From positions 434,001 to 498,000 of the forward strand of contig JACDTU010000009.1 of the NCBI GenBank assembly GCA_022376465.1: DNA of 64,000 bases. The letters run 5' to 3'. This document shows positions 8,980 to 20,194 of the stretch, in pieces. The number at the start of each line of letters is the position of its first letter. Position 1 is the first letter of the stretch. Source of the stretch: Cubamyces lactineus (Eukaryota > Basidiomycota > Agaricomycetes > Polyporales > Polyporaceae). The position numbers and the translations under genes are program-made. Under the pieces are notes generated by a model that saw only the letters and a list, made by a program, of their open reading frames with translations, was not told the origin of the DNA and searched no databases.

Positions 8980-11958
8980 TCACCCGTCCGACAGGTCCTC
9001 GTCGCGAGTGACGATCGACGCCGTGTCCGGGAACTCCGACAGCAGCCCGGACTCGCCAATATGGAGCGTCCCGCCCGCCCGCGCGCTGCGCTCCAGGAGG
9101 TCCTCCCACTTGGCCGCCTTCTCCTGCTCGGACAGCTTCTGCCGCGGGCTCTCGAGCTCGCGGAACATCAGCGGCGAGCGCTTCGACGACGCTGCGGAGG
9201 ACGGCGAGTTCGACGACGTCGTCGTCGCGGAGACCTGCCGCGCCGTCGACGCATAGCTGAGCGCGCCTGTTGAAGGGCGCCGTGCGAGGTTGACGTCGAC
9301 CCGGACGGTGGGCGGTCCGCGGGGGGTGACGGGCGAGCGCGGTATCGATGCGGACATCGACTGCGAACGCGGCGGAAGCTCGACGTGGGCAGGCGCCGCG
9401 GCTCGACGTGCACTGCGCTTGGGGCGTGGTGGGGGCTCTTTCATGCCGAACTCCGCTAATGGGGGAGGATTGTAGGCGTCGTCGCCGCCGAAGGAGGAGC
9501 TCAGCGGCGAGCTGGCGGTTCCTTCGTGAGTCGCCCGCCGAGGGGGGAGGGGCAATGAGGGCACAGGGAGGTCATCTGGGGACCCGTGTTGTGGCTCATC
9601 AGTCGGTGCAGAATGCGATCGACTTGCACGAGTGCGTTTATTAGGAGGGGTGGATACCGAGCCGTCTGCAGCGGTCTTGGTCATGCGAGATAACTCGCCA
9701 GGAGGAAGGATATACTGCCCAACGTTCTTGGGCACAGGCGGTATCTCCTCGCCTAGCGAAGAGAAGGACGACCGCGTTGAGGCGGTAGGGTTCGCAAAAC
9801 CGGACGAGGCCATCTCGGACGAGACGGGCGACGACGAGCGCGTCGTCGTGCTCGGTCGCTGGCCCAGGCTTCCGCGACTCTTGCTCGTGTTCCCCGTAGA
9901 CGGGCGGCCCGCCGTTCCCGTACTTGGGCGCGAGGAGGACGGAGATGAGGCCTTCGGAGAAGACACAGAAGGGCGCACGCCGGACATGGACGAGCGCGAC
10001 TGCATGAACCGCCGCAACAGGACGCCGTTCTCGCTCACTTCTTCCCCGTGCGCATGCGCATGCGAGATCTCCATCGTCGTGCGCGAGGCGGGGATCCGAG
10101 CGATGTTCTGGGGCAGGGCGGGCACGGGTGGGGGCGGCTCGTCGCTGTGGTGGTACTTCTCGCGCAGCCCACCCGTGCTGCTGATGCGCTTCATGAGCTT
10201 CGAGAAGATCCCGCCAGGGGACTGCTCCCCAGATTGATCTTTGCTCTTTGATTTTGACGCGCGCGAACTCCGCCCGTCTTCTTGCGGAGAACAGCTGCCT
10301 TTAGGAGAAGAGCTGCTCTTCGCGACGGGAGATCCGCGCGGACTACTTCTCCCGTCTAGTTTCATGTCCAGAGGGAGAGTTTTCGGTGCGCTCTTTGACC
10401 GCGAGGGACTATCACGGCCGTTCGTGGTGCGCGACCCATCGTACGGCCTCCAGTCGTCCAGACCTCGTGTCCGTGCAAGAGGGTCACGGACTTCCTTCTC
10501 CCGCTTCATGGACTCTGCCACCCGCTTGAACGACCCTGAAACCTTGCGCGACAGGCTTCGCGAACCTGGCTTGTGCCCCGTGGCGACGCTAGCACGCGTC
10601 TCCCAGCCGGTGAAGTGCCAGTCATCGTCGTTGGGGCTACCTACGGCGACCACTCGCCCAGTAGAGCTGCCGAAGACGGTGTAATAAGGCTCGCCTCCTT
10701 CACCTTCCGCCTCATCCGCCGGAATGTCTACATCCATGTGACGCATGGGGAGGGATGTAGGGTCTTTGGAAAATGTGGAGGACGGTTTGTACGCATCGTT
10801 GAATGACGCGGTCTCTGCGAGCTCTTCGCGGCGCTGTTCCTGCTGCTTGTATGCGAGCGCAACAGCACCTGCAGGCGTCAGCCCAGCAGGGAACTGCTCG
10901 CCCCGTGGAGGCGTAGAGAGCGACATTTTGCGAGGAAGTGTAGCAGCGCGTTTGGCAGGAGACGTCGACGGGCGAGTGGACGACGAGCGGGTAGGGTGGT
11001 CCGCGCGCGCCTTGGGATTAGCAGGCGCAGAGCGCACGGGGGGAGAGTCTACTTTGGGCACTTGGAACGAAGTCGCGGTGGGTGTGCCCGGATTGGACCG
11101 GGAGCTCGGTCTCCGCCGGAGAACGTTGCGGGGCTGCTTTGCGGACTGGCCGTCGCTCGTCCCCGGCCTGCGCTCGGGCGACGGCCGCTGAGTTTGGTGA
11201 GAAGCGGAAGCGGCGGCGGCGGCGGCGGAGCGGACGCCGGACGTGTTGACGTGGAGTGACATCTTTTCACGCGACGGATTCGCGCTCCGTGACAGAGGAA
11301 GGTGCGGGATCGACGCCGACGCCGATACGCTGGGGCGGCGCGAAGACGACGGGAAGCGACTCGAGGACGCCGACGCGGACCGCTCAGAGTCGGACGGCAG
11401 CGACACCATCGACGACGCAGACTTGGCGGGCTTGCTCATCAGTCGCTTGAAGTCCAGGTGCCCGCTCGCGTCCCGGTCAGAGAACGCCGGGCTCTTTAGA
11501 GGACTGGTGGCAGAAAACGAACGTGAGGTGTGCAGGGTGCGGCTTGGGGGTGGGATGGGACTATGGCGCGAGGGCGAGCCCGAGCCCGAGGGATATGCGG
11601 ACATGCTGGACGACGACGAAGGAAGGTATTCTCGCGACCGAGCGCGATACGGCGAACGAGTAGGCGACCCAGAGTCCGACAACGAGCCCGAGCTGAGCAG
11701 CGAGTCCGCCCCAGGCGCAGATACCCCGAGAAAGTTTTGCGAGGGCGGCAGTGGGCTGAACTCTGCGACGTCCGACAGCCAGGAGGCCTGGGGCAGCGAG
11801 GTGGACGCGACGGGGACGCGGCGGGCAGGGCCCGTGCTGCGTTGCTCCATATGAGCAGTAGCACGATAGGACGAGGGCTTGCTGGTCATGTGCAGACGGG
11901 CGTTGTCCAGAGGTGGGAGGTGGCTCGCAGGTCGTGGGAGGTCGTACTGGGTCGACAT
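8980..11958 (-). CDS. Large Ser/Pro/Arg-rich intrinsically disordered protein, single exon, 992 residues
   Basis: Function unknown. One uninterrupted frame, unusual beside its intron-rich neighbours. Start chosen at the ATG at 11958 (MSTQYDLPRPASHLPPLDN). The frame is open 35 codons further upstream, but that part is encoded by a TG microsatellite (CVCMCVCV) and contains a GTGAGT...TTCGCAG pair (11960-12005) that looks like a leader intron ending one base before this ATG. The protein is dominated by Ser, Pro, Arg and Thr with many S/T-P sites, an alanine run from a CGG repeat (11211-11228), and a better-ordered patch around IFSKLMKRISSTGGLREKYH. The end is acidic (SIVTRDEDLSDG). No catalytic motif, signal peptide or membrane span. 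It may be a cytoskeletal or polarity scaffold, but that is only a guess from composition. Confidence 0.75.
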   Translation of the reverse strand: MSTQYDLPRPASHLPPLDNARLHMTSKPSSYRATAHMEQRSTGPARRVPVASTSLPQASWLSDVAEFSPLPPSQNFLGVSAPGADSLLSSGSLSDSGSPTRSPYRARSREYLPSSSSSMSAYPSGSGSPSRHSPIPPPSRTLHTSRSFSATSPLKSPAFSDRDASGHLDFKRLMSKPAKSASSMVSLPSDSERSASASSSRFPSSSRRPSVSASASIPHLPLSRSANPSREKMSLHVNTSGVRSAAAAAASASHQTQRPSPERRPGTSDGQSAKQPRNVLRRRPSSRSNPGTPTATSFQVPKVDSPPVRSAPANPKARADHPTRSSSTRPSTSPAKRAATLPRKMSLSTPPRGEQFPAGLTPAGAVALAYKQQEQRREELAETASFNDAYKPSSTFSKDPTSLPMRHMDVDIPADEAEGEGGEPYYTVFGSSTGRVVAVGSPNDDDWHFTGWETRASVATGHKPGSRSLSRKVSGSFKRVAESMKREKEVRDPLARTRGLDDWRPYDGSRTTNGRDSPSRSKSAPKTLPLDMKLDGRSSPRGSPVAKSSSSPKGSCSPQEDGRSSRASKSKSKDQSGEQSPGGIFSKLMKRISSTGGLREKYHHSDEPPPPVPALPQNIARIPASRTTMEISHAHAHGEEVSENGVLLRRFMQSRSSMSGVRPSVSSPKASSPSSSRPSTGTAGRPSTGNTSKSRGSLGQRPSTTTRSSSPVSSEMASSGFANPTASTRSSFSSLGEEIPPVPKNVGQYILPPGELSRMTKTAADGSVSTPPNKRTRASRSHSAPTDEPQHGSPDDLPVPSLPLPPRRATHEGTASSPLSSSFGGDDAYNPPPLAEFGMKEPPPRPKRSARRAAAPAHVELPPRSQSMSASIPRSPVTPRGPPTVRVDVNLARRPSTGALSYASTARQVSATTTSSNSPSSAASSKRSPLMFRELESPRQKLSEQEKAAKWEDLLERSARAGGTLHIGESGLLSEFPDTASIVTRDEDLSDG

Positions 11959-12946
11959 GCTGCGAAGCAGGAAAGGTGTGAGGTAAATGTTTTGGACACA
12001 CTCACGCGGGCCACGGTGTACACACACACACATGCACACGCACGGATGGGGAAGAGGACTCACAATCAGATACAGCGCAAAACGTCACGGGCAAGGCAAG
12101 GCAGAGGTCGTCGAGACTGTGCGGGGCAGAGCTAATAAAGCCTGTGGGGAGGGCACGCGTGAGACGGGCAGACGGACGGACGGACACGGACGTGGCTCGC
12201 AGAGGAGAGGGTCGCGTACATGATAATTACAGCAGCAGCAAAATGAAAAGACGTCCCACCGAGGCCGAGAACGCGGAGCAGAGCTGGAGACAGCGAGGCG
12301 TGCAGGGTGTCGTGAAAATATCAGCACGTGTAGGTAGGTATGGCGATCCAGTCACAGCAGAGCGTTTTCGGTCTCACAAACCAGACAGCGCGATTCTGCA
12401 ACGAGGTCGAGGTCGGGGAGGGTCGGGGAACGACGCGCCGGGGGCGGCAGCAAGGCAAGCCAAGAGCGTATGTGTGTAAAAGACAGAACGTAGCGGGGAA
12501 AAGGACTGTTGTCAAGCAGAGAGCGGATGTGCAAACGAATGTGGGCAGCGCACGCGCTGGCGTCGTCGTCGTCGATGGGCAAAACTCGTTTGCCGGTCTC
12601 CGCCGTGCCTGGCCAAAATGACACCGGAGCGCGCGCTTTTGGCAATTCCCGACGTTCGCCTGATCCGCCTTCGCCCCGACGGGTGCGTCTCGTATGCATC
12701 TGCTCACTCGTCCGACATGGCTTGCATCTACATTACGCACCGAGCATACTGCTACCAGGAGTGTTCGTACACTAGTACACAGCGCAGGCAGCTCCCTCGC
12801 AGCGAATCATACCGCCAACCACACATATCACGACCGTAACGTAAATAGCATCTGTCCTCGCGGCACCCTCCTCCCCACTTGAATGCGACTCACCCACGGT
12901 GGGTCTCGAACGCATCAGAAGTCAGACGATACGTAGAGGGAAGCCG
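11959..12946. other. Intergenic region, promoter side of the serine-rich gene
   Basis: 988 bp between the start of the serine-rich gene and the stop of the anoctamin gene, both on the minus strand. It should contain the anoctamin 3' UTR, the promoter, and a likely 46-nt leader intron (11960-12005). Simple repeats are present: a CA run at 12020-12042 and a GACG run at 12171-12185. Frames on both strands mirror each other and none is convincing as a gene. Confidence 0.55.
12020..12042. repeat. (CA)n/(TG)n microsatellite
   Basis: Alternating CA run, interrupted near its right end, immediately upstream of the serine-rich gene. On the minus strand it reads as TG and creates the false Cys/Val N-terminal extension of that reading frame. 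Confidence 0.9.
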
Positions 12947-15475
12947 CTACGCCTCCTTCGTCCCGCGCGTCAGCTCGTCCAATCCCTCGTCGCGGCTCCA
13001 AAACGCCGAGAATTCGCCCTCTGGCCCGGGGGCGCTTCTCTCGCCAGTGGGCGATTCCGCAGCCTGCGCCTTATCCCTGTCCTCCGCACTAACCACGTCC
13101 GCGACGCCGAGGCTCCGAAGATACTGCTCCTTCACGACCGTCTCGACGCGCTCCGCTTCCCGCTCTTCCTTGCTGCCCCGCCAGAGCATGCGCTCGAGCG
13201 TGTGCCGGACGAACATCCGCAGGAGGATGTACCCGTGCGACGCGCCCAGCGCAATGAGCAGCGCTGACATGAGGTACTCTTGCGGCGCCGCGTGCGGGGT
13301 GCTGAGGTGGTGGTGCGCGTGCGAGAGGGACGTCCCCAATGGCTTGCACTGATCCCGTGGACGGAAGAGGTATACGAGTGCGGAATTCGTCAGCGCGCCG
13401 AGCCACGTCAAGAACGTAAGCGTATCAAGCCACGGCCCAATCGTGTCGGTGCGTGTAGGAATAGGTCGGCGGACATGCACCGTTATTTTGAACGCGTCCG
13501 AGCGTAACTCCAACCAGTTGTTGAGGAGAGACATCACTAGCGCAAGAGGTAAGCGGGCCATTGTCAGGTGAATGCCAGGAAAGATGGAAGGTGCTCACCT
13601 GGTGCTAGCGGCCAGATCGTAGACCACAGTGCGACGTACCCGAATTGGGTGACCATTTCGCTGTAATCTGCGAAAAGCTCATAGTCCGGTAGCGCAACCT
13701 CCCTCTTGACCCTCTCAAGGAACTCGCGTTCCTCCTCCTGATCTTCCGCTACCGCTTCGCCAGTCTGGTCTTCGAACATGACTCGCTTTTTCTTTCCATT
13801 ACTGTTCCCGCCATTCGCACCCGCAGCAGGCGCTGCGAGCGACAGACCCTTCCCACTGCGGAGAGACGTCACAGCGCGCATGACGAAAGGCAGCCCAATC
13901 TCGAGGAAGGTGTTGATCACCTGGTTCGTGACTGTGAACGCAAACATCTGGTCCTGGAGGCGCGTGGAGCTAAGTTTTCCTCGCGCGCTCCCGGTATCGA
14001 GCTCCCAGAACGTCCGGTTCGAGCTCGGACGACCATCCTTAGATTCAGCGGTTGCGTTGAATGGAGCCGTTACATTCTGCGGCAGAGCGGAGAAGACGGA
14101 TGACAGCCACGTTCGGGCGGTCGCGTGGAATGGGGTATCGCGGTAGAACAGGTAATGCTGCACAGCTGCCATGACCTCTTCGCCGAACGGCACGTACACA
14201 AACGCCGAAAGGGCGATTCCGAGGTACGCCACGATAGCAGATAGGCTGAACGTTTTGATCGTCAGCGACGCATCGTGGGTTGACTGGTGCCCGTGGTTCT
14301 CCCAGTTCGTGAGGCGGACTGCGTATGAGTGGTAGATCGCAAGTAGTCTGGGTACAAGAGCAGCGAAGAGGATGGTGGGGCTGAAGCCCTACACATAATC
14401 AACGTTAGGATGTAAATGGGTGCAGATGAGAAGCGCCTTACAATGAACCTGTGTCCTGGTCCTGTGTACAGCTGGGTCACGAAGGCCTCGAAGATGAATA
14501 TAGCGGTGAGGATCACGGCGAGAACGGAGGCGAAGAGCAAGATCACTGGCAGGCTTGCCAGCATCCTGAGGTCCTTCTTCCACCACGAGAGGGGAGTGTA
14601 CTGTGCTCTGCGCTTCTCCACGCGGAACGAACCCTTCGTCCCCCACCGGACGGACAGTATTCTTTGCTTGATACGCCACCATTCGACAAACGTCACGGAC
14701 CAGAGGAGGAGTATTGAGGAGTATAACGTTGAGTAGGGCAATGAGACGAAGTAGAAGAGAACTCCGACGGCAGATATGAAGAGCAGATGTTTCGTGTAAA
14801 ACGATAGGAAGTGGAAGTAGAGGGCGACGGCTTCTCCGAACTGTTCGGGACAGAGATGAGAATGTTGGTGAATGGAGGCGCACAGCTCGCCGTGCGACAC
14901 GTACCTGTTCGCGAATCTTATCAAACTTGACAAACCCAAGCTGGCGGGTCGTCCATGCCCTAATCCAAGCTTCATTGAAGGCATGGTCATGCAGCACCAG
15001 AACGGACTCCACGCGATCCCAGTTGGAGGACCCGGGTGCGACACCCAAGCCCCCATCTTCCGGTCTTGAAGTCACATAGGTATGTATGAGCCGTAGCCTA
15101 TCAGCGGGGGTAGGTGGATCCGCAGCGAGGTCCCTTGTCCCTGTTGGGTTGGTAGTGGGGAGACCACACAGGAAATCCGAGTATCTTCGAAGAACTAGGA
15201 TCAGCAGTAGCCGCAAGAGATAACGCAGCACTAACGCACCTTTCGCGCTGTACGAGTCGCGTGAGAGTGCTCTCTGGGCAGTGAACGAGCACTAGAAGTT
15301 GCCCCTCTTTCTCACCACGCTTCCCCACGGCATGCAGACGTCCATTCTTGAGAACATCCAGTAAGCGTGTGTATTGCTGTGCAGCCTGCCGTGCGTTCTC
15401 GCGAGCTTGCGGCTTGGATAGGACTTTGCCCGGAGACGAGCGAAATACAAGAACGAGGTCCACTTGGGGTGGCAT
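12947..15475 (-). CDS. Anoctamin/TMEM16 family membrane protein (Ist2-like)
   Basis: Polytopic membrane protein; characterised fungal TMEM16 proteins are Ca2+-dependent lipid scramblases, and yeast Ist2 tethers ER to plasma membrane. Five exons (15240-15475, 14905-15184, 14442-14840, 13599-14388, 12947-13536) give 764 residues, close to characterised fungal homologues. The N-terminal cytosolic domain (about 1-170) begins MPPQVDLVLVFRSSP and contains SDFLCGLP, RLRLIHTYVTS and WDRVESVLVLHDHAFN. The membrane region starts at FGEAVALYFHFL and runs through segments such as LLFISAVGVLFYFVSLPY and the conserved SLLNNWLELRSDAFKIT near the end of the core. The C-terminus is a short charged tail, without the long lipid-binding extension of Ist2. 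A glycine/asparagine/lysine loop sits in exon 4. Scramblase activity is inferred from the family. Confidence 0.92.
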
Positions 15476-15837
15476 CGCGAAGGCCTGCGGTTGTGGTGGG
15501 AGAAGGGTTGCTGGCGGCGCTGTAGATGTCTGGCGAGTGCGGGGTACGTCCTGCTATGACTTCACAGGTACCGTGTTGAGCCACACGGGCTGCACGAGGC
15601 TTTGGCAACTTCAACAACGGGCAAGGGGAGGTGCAAAGCAGACGTGTCGTTTGAGCAATAGCCTTGCTCGAAGCTAGTGCAAGGCTGTATGCAGGGACAA
15701 AAGCAGAAGGCCCAGATCCGTTGGCTCTGCGAAGCACGTCTTCAGTCCAAGACAGGATTGACATCAGCCACGCAGTGACGACATCATCGTTGCCAGGCAA
15801 GGCGCGATGTGTTTATGCATTTAACCAAGGTAAATGT
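15476..15837. other. Intergenic region between the anoctamin start and tRNA-Met
   Basis: 362 bp holding the anoctamin promoter and the upstream flank of the tRNA. A 162-codon minus frame overlapping it has no recognisable protein. Nothing else seen. Confidence 0.5.
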
Positions 15838-15939
15838 GCCTTGATGGCTCAGTTGGTTAGAGCGCAGGTCTCATACTTACGTATGACCATCTTCGGATGG
15901 GTAATCCTGAGGTCGTGAGTTCGATCCTCACTCGGGGCA
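15838..15939 (+). tRNA. tRNA-Met (CAT, elongator) with a 28-nt intron
   Basis: A full cloverleaf can be folded: acceptor GCCTTGA with TCGGGGC (two G-U pairs), D stem GCTC/GAGC, anticodon stem CAGGT/TCCTG with loop CTCATAA, T stem GTGAG/CTCAC with loop TTCGATC, and discriminator A at 15939. The anticodon CAT is at 15872-15874. The intron occupies 15876-15903, just 3' of position 37, the standard site. The T31-T39 mismatch is also found in yeast elongator tRNA-Met. The D-stem and loop layout fits an elongator rather than an initiator. CCA is not encoded, as expected. Confidence 0.95.
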
Positions 15940-15942
15940 TCA

Positions 15943-15947
15943 TTTTT
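15943..15947 (+). terminator. RNA polymerase III terminator (T5)
   Basis: A run of five T residues begins four bases after the tRNA-Met discriminator base, the normal place for a Pol III stop. Confidence 0.85.
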
Positions 15948-16154
15948 GCCTCTCTTCAGTCTGCCTCAGGCTTAACTGTTTCCGCATGTACACTGGGGAT
16001 GGCGAGAATTGCAGGTAGCAAATGACATGCATGAATTCAGGCATGCTGGAAGGCATAGATATGTCGTGAACACAAGAATATCAACACATTCACGTCCGTC
16101 TGGGCATACAATCCACACAAGTCTCCACCCAATCCAGCAACCTCCCTACTCGTC

Positions 16155-19054
16155 TCAAGCAGGTGCGCCTACTCCTTGAGGCCCCCCTTGACCATTCGGC
16201 CTCCCATCCCCATTTATGTCCATTCCCGCAAACTGGTTCGCCAGCCCATAGAACTGCTGCCCAGGAGTTGGCGCGCCATCTGCTGGCACCGGAGCATAGG
16301 GCGACGCTCCATACACGCCCGATTGCGCGACCGGTACCTGGGACGGCTGCGGAGCTTGGCCGTCGCCTGCTGGCTGACCTTTGTTGATGTTCAGAGGGGC
16401 AACTTGTGAGGGCTGATTGGATGGAGCGCCTCCCTGACCGATCGAGTCTGTGGACTGCGTGCGCGATACTGACTGCGGCGGCCCCTCCTTCACCCCTGGC
16501 ACCGAGATGAAGTACACTGCACCGGTTGGGTCCGTACCGCCGTGAGCGTAGTACTGCGCCCACGCCTGTACATTCGGATCCGGGTAAGTCGCATTCGGGT
16601 CGTACACGTAAGGAGGTCCACTTTGCTGGGAAGGCGCAGGGGATACTTGCTGCTGACCCTGAGGTTCCGGCTGACTTTGGGGCTGCTGCTGTGGTTGCTG
16701 CTGCTGCTGTTGAGGCGATTGAGGCTGGACTTGCGGCTGAACTTGCGGCTGGACTTGCACTTGTGGCTGGGCTTGAGGCTCGGGGTGCCCTTGGGTCTGT
16801 ACGTGAGGCACCGGCTGCACACCAGGCTGCGACTGGAACGGAGGCTGAGCCTGCGCTTGGACGGGAGACTGGGGATGAATCTGCGCCTGAGGCTGAGGCT
16901 GAGACTGAGGTTCATGATGTGGCTGGCCGAACTGGCTGGGTTGTTGAGGTTGCATCACCGGGCTGACAGGATACCCTTGTGGCTCAGCAGCAGGGGGGTA
17001 CGGCGACGGCCCAGGGTATCCCTGAGGCGGAGGCTGGGGGTACATAGACTGCGGACGAGCCGAGTACGCATTTGGGTCGACATATGGCTGTGGCTGCACG
17101 GGAGGTGGAGGACCTTGAACAGCGGGCGGGTATGGGCTCTCACCCACCGGAGGAGGGTAAGCCGCGGGACCAGCGGGGTACGCGTTGTACCCAGGTTGAT
17201 CGTACAATGCGGGGTTCCATCCGTACGCCTGAGGGGCACCAGGGGGCACCTGCGGCGCGCCAGGAGGGAGGTACTCTTGACGCGCCCGGGAGTCTGGGCG
17301 AGCAATGTACTGTTGACTGGGGGTCTGGACGTAGCCTGGGCGACCATCGTACACTGGTGTGGCATCTTAGCGTCTTACAGCTGATTGCACCAAAGGGAGG
17401 GACCTACAGCCTGTGTGACGCGCGAGGGATTCTTCCATCATTCGGTCAAATATAGTCCTTGCTTTTACGAACGTCTCGTTCATTGAGACGAGATCGGCTG
17501 CAGCGCATCTTCAGCCACGTAGGATGAGAACTGCATCATATACACATACCTCGCTTCTGGCTATACTTGTCAATGAGCTTCACGATCTTAGGCCGCAATG
17601 ACATGCAGGAGCGGTACAATTCCTGATGTGCCATATTTAATACAATAATCAAACTCATGGTCTAACAAGCGTACCTGGATTTCTTCGTTGTCCGCCAAGT
17701 TATCTCTGGCAGGATCCATGTTGCGGAGCATGGTCAACAAGCGGTCAACGTTGGCGGCCTGAGCGAAGACTGCAGCCTCTTGCTCCGCCTCCCGCGCGAT
17801 TTCGGCTGCTGTAGGCTCGGGCAAGGGCTCGACATAGTTCACGGGGAAGATGCCAGTGCGGCCCTTGAGCTGACCGCGCCACCAGTCCTTGTAATTGCGA
17901 TCCACGACCTTGATAATGTCGCCCTTTTCGAACGCAAGTTCCCCCGGTTCAGTGGGTTCGAAGGTGTGAAGAGCGCGGACGCGGGTAACGATCGATATGC
18001 TCTCTGTAGAGTGCACAGATACCGGGGAGTTACTGGTTGGAGGAGCGCTGTAGGTGGGCGCAGGGGTCGACGTCTGTGAAACACCAGCTACGGCGGGAGT
18101 GGCAGCGGTGGGGACGTAACCACCATAAGTAGGCACCGGGGTAGAACTCTGTGCCGGCCGAGAGGAAGACGACGGGCCCGGGGCGGTCGACGATGCTTGG
18201 CGTGAGCTACCCGCACCTGAGCCACCTGCACCGCTAGACGAAGCGAGAGAGTACGCTTCCCATTGAGATCTACCTCCCTTGTCCTGCATAGATATTTCCA
18301 GCGCTCGTTGCAACTCCTCCTCCTCACGGCGCCGCACTTCATCCTCGACATCTGGAGGTGGAGGTTCGTTTGGCGTCTCGAACTTATAACCTGATTGCCG
18401 CGCATTTTATGAGCTGTGGTCAGGTATTCAAGAACGAACAGCATACCCCTAGACTTCAAATTCTCGTAGCACTCTTCCATGAGGTATAGGGTAGGCTCCT
18501 TCTCGAACTCAGCCGTCCATACCGCCACCATGTTCAATACACGTTTGCGAACTCTGTCATGGGTAGTCTGGGCAAGCATCGAACGATTTAGCAAAGGAAT
18601 GACCCGGGATGATGTACACGATGGACGTTACCCTATCTGTGACAAGCTTCTCCAATGCCTGCGTGAATGCGCGCGAAGCAATCTCGCGATGCACTTCAAT
18701 TCCACAGTTCTTCGACAGAGCTTCGACCAATGTAAGGGTATATAGCTGGACATTGGGATTGCGATGCGCTAACCGCTTGAGTGAAGCGGCGATTACGTTC
18801 CGGGCGCTGCAACGAGGGGTCAGGACATCATACTGACATGAATCAACGTGCAGATAGCTACCCCTGTTCGCCCTCTTCCTGTACTTTATCACATAGATTC
18901 AAGATGAGCTCCCAGTTTTCGCCGGTGAGATTCTCATCTGTGGTCTTTGCTAGAGACGCGCAATGAGTAAGATCTCCCCACACCCCATCAACGATAGCAC
19001 ATAGCACTCACCGACGATCTCGTCGTATGTGTTCCCTTGCCCGCCTCTGAACAT
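16155..19054 (-). CDS. HSE1: ESCRT-0 subunit Hse1 (STAM homologue)
   Basis: Partner of Vps27 in ESCRT-0, which captures ubiquitinated cargo on endosomes for multivesicular-body sorting. Eight exons (19012-19054, 18862-18949, 18632-18806, 18447-18567, 17675-18390, 17550-17622, 17408-17497, 16155-17365) give 838 residues. The VHS domain (about 1-145) starts [14 protein letters not shown] and contains [17 protein letters not shown] ubiquitin-interacting motif follows ([15 protein letters not shown], about 160-175), then an SH3 domain (about 277-333; [31 protein letters not shown]). A helical GAT-like core is at about 355-435. The rest, roughly 400 residues, is Pro/Gln/Tyr-rich low complexity with a CAG-type glutamine run (near 16683-16712) and PQVQ-type repeats, longer than in yeast Hse1. 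Divergent from MMS2 across 267 bp. Confidence 0.95.
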
Positions 19055-19321
19055 CTCTCTTCAACGTGCTGCGCGTCGTGAACGGTGGTGGTCAGAAGAG
19101 GAGACGGATATGATGGCGGAATGAGCGTGGGCGAGTCGGACTGCGGGATGGGGATGGCGGGGGACGGCGACTACGGATTCGAAGTCACTACCCTCGAGGC
19201 GGTGACGGCCCGGCCGATGCCGACCACGCTCAATCGGGAAGCGACGCCACAAACGCTGCAACTGCACGCCCTCTTGCAACGCTCCCGCCACCTCTCCTCT
19301 ACTTCCTTTACGACACCCACC

Positions 19322-19925
19322 ATGGCTAAGAGTCGGTTATCCCATTTTACGCGTCGTGGACTGGTATCTGATTAAATCCACAGTACCACGCAATTTCCGC
19401 TTGCTCGAAGAGCTCGAGAAGGGCGAGAAGGGCATCGGCGACGGCTCGTGCTCGTACGGTCTTGAGGATTCGGACGATATCATGATGAGCCACTGGAACG
19501 GCACTATCATCGGCCCAGGACATGTGCGTTTAACTTTTCGTCTTGTTCTCTCTCGATCGATGGTATCGTAGCGCGTCGTGAGACTGACGCCTATTCCATG
19601 TAGACCGTGCACGAGAACCGTATCTACAGTCTCAAGATCACTTGCGGCGAGAACTACCCCGACCAGCCCCCCACAGTTCAGTTCATCTCTCGCGTAAACC
19701 TCCCCTTTGTCAGTCAAGTCGACGGCAAGGTCGACCCCAACAAGCTCCCGGTACTCGCCCACTGGAACAGGAACCATAGTATTGAGACGGTGCTCGTTGA
19801 GATCAGGAGGTGAGGACATACTCGTCCACGCGTCCAACGATCGATATAATAACATTTCTCTCAGGGAGATGGCGTCATTCAACAACCGAAAGCTCCCTCA
19901 GCCGCCGGAGGGCAGCACCTTCTGA
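19322..19925 (+). CDS. MMS2: Ubiquitin-conjugating E2 variant Mms2/UEV1
   Basis: Catalytically inactive E2 that pairs with Ubc13 to build K63-linked ubiquitin chains in error-free post-replication repair. Four exons (19322-19331, 19384-19523, 19604-19809, 19865-19925) give 138 residues, the normal UEV length. The first exon is only 10 nt and supplies MAK plus one base; the joined N-terminus [20 protein letters not shown] fits the family. Conserved segments are [37 protein letters not shown] and [20 protein letters not shown]. There is no cysteine where true E2 enzymes carry the active site (segment [17 protein letters not shown]), confirming a UEV. Divergent from HSE1. Confidence 0.95.
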
Positions 19926-20194
19926 CGAACCAATGGACGTTGCAATCTCACGAGACTGAAGTGCCTGTATCCAACTCGTTACGATGAGTACTGTGTTTTT
20001 AGTATCAATCAAACATCCGATTCTGTGGCATACGTTGCATACAATCTGATTCTTTGTTCTACGGGACATCAAATGGGAGCTGATCATGTACTTGCCCTAC
20101 CAGATATGGGTGCTAGAAATACACATATATTCACGAAGGTCACGCTTCCTAGTCATCGTTATGCACCCCCTTCCCTGTCCTAGATGGTCCTCGG

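Noticed and set aside
11959..12063. 35-residue N-terminal extension of the serine-rich protein
   Set aside because: Encoded by a TG microsatellite and interrupted by a probable leader intron; the ATG at 11958 gives a normal N-terminus.
8924..12135. Several plus-strand frames of 100-203 codons
   Set aside because: They are antisense readings of the serine-rich gene, biased to Arg/Gly/Asp, with no start context, splice logic or family resemblance.
15312..15800. 162-codon minus-strand frame over the anoctamin 5' end
   Set aside because: Out of frame with the conserved anoctamin N-terminus that begins at 15475; no family resemblance.
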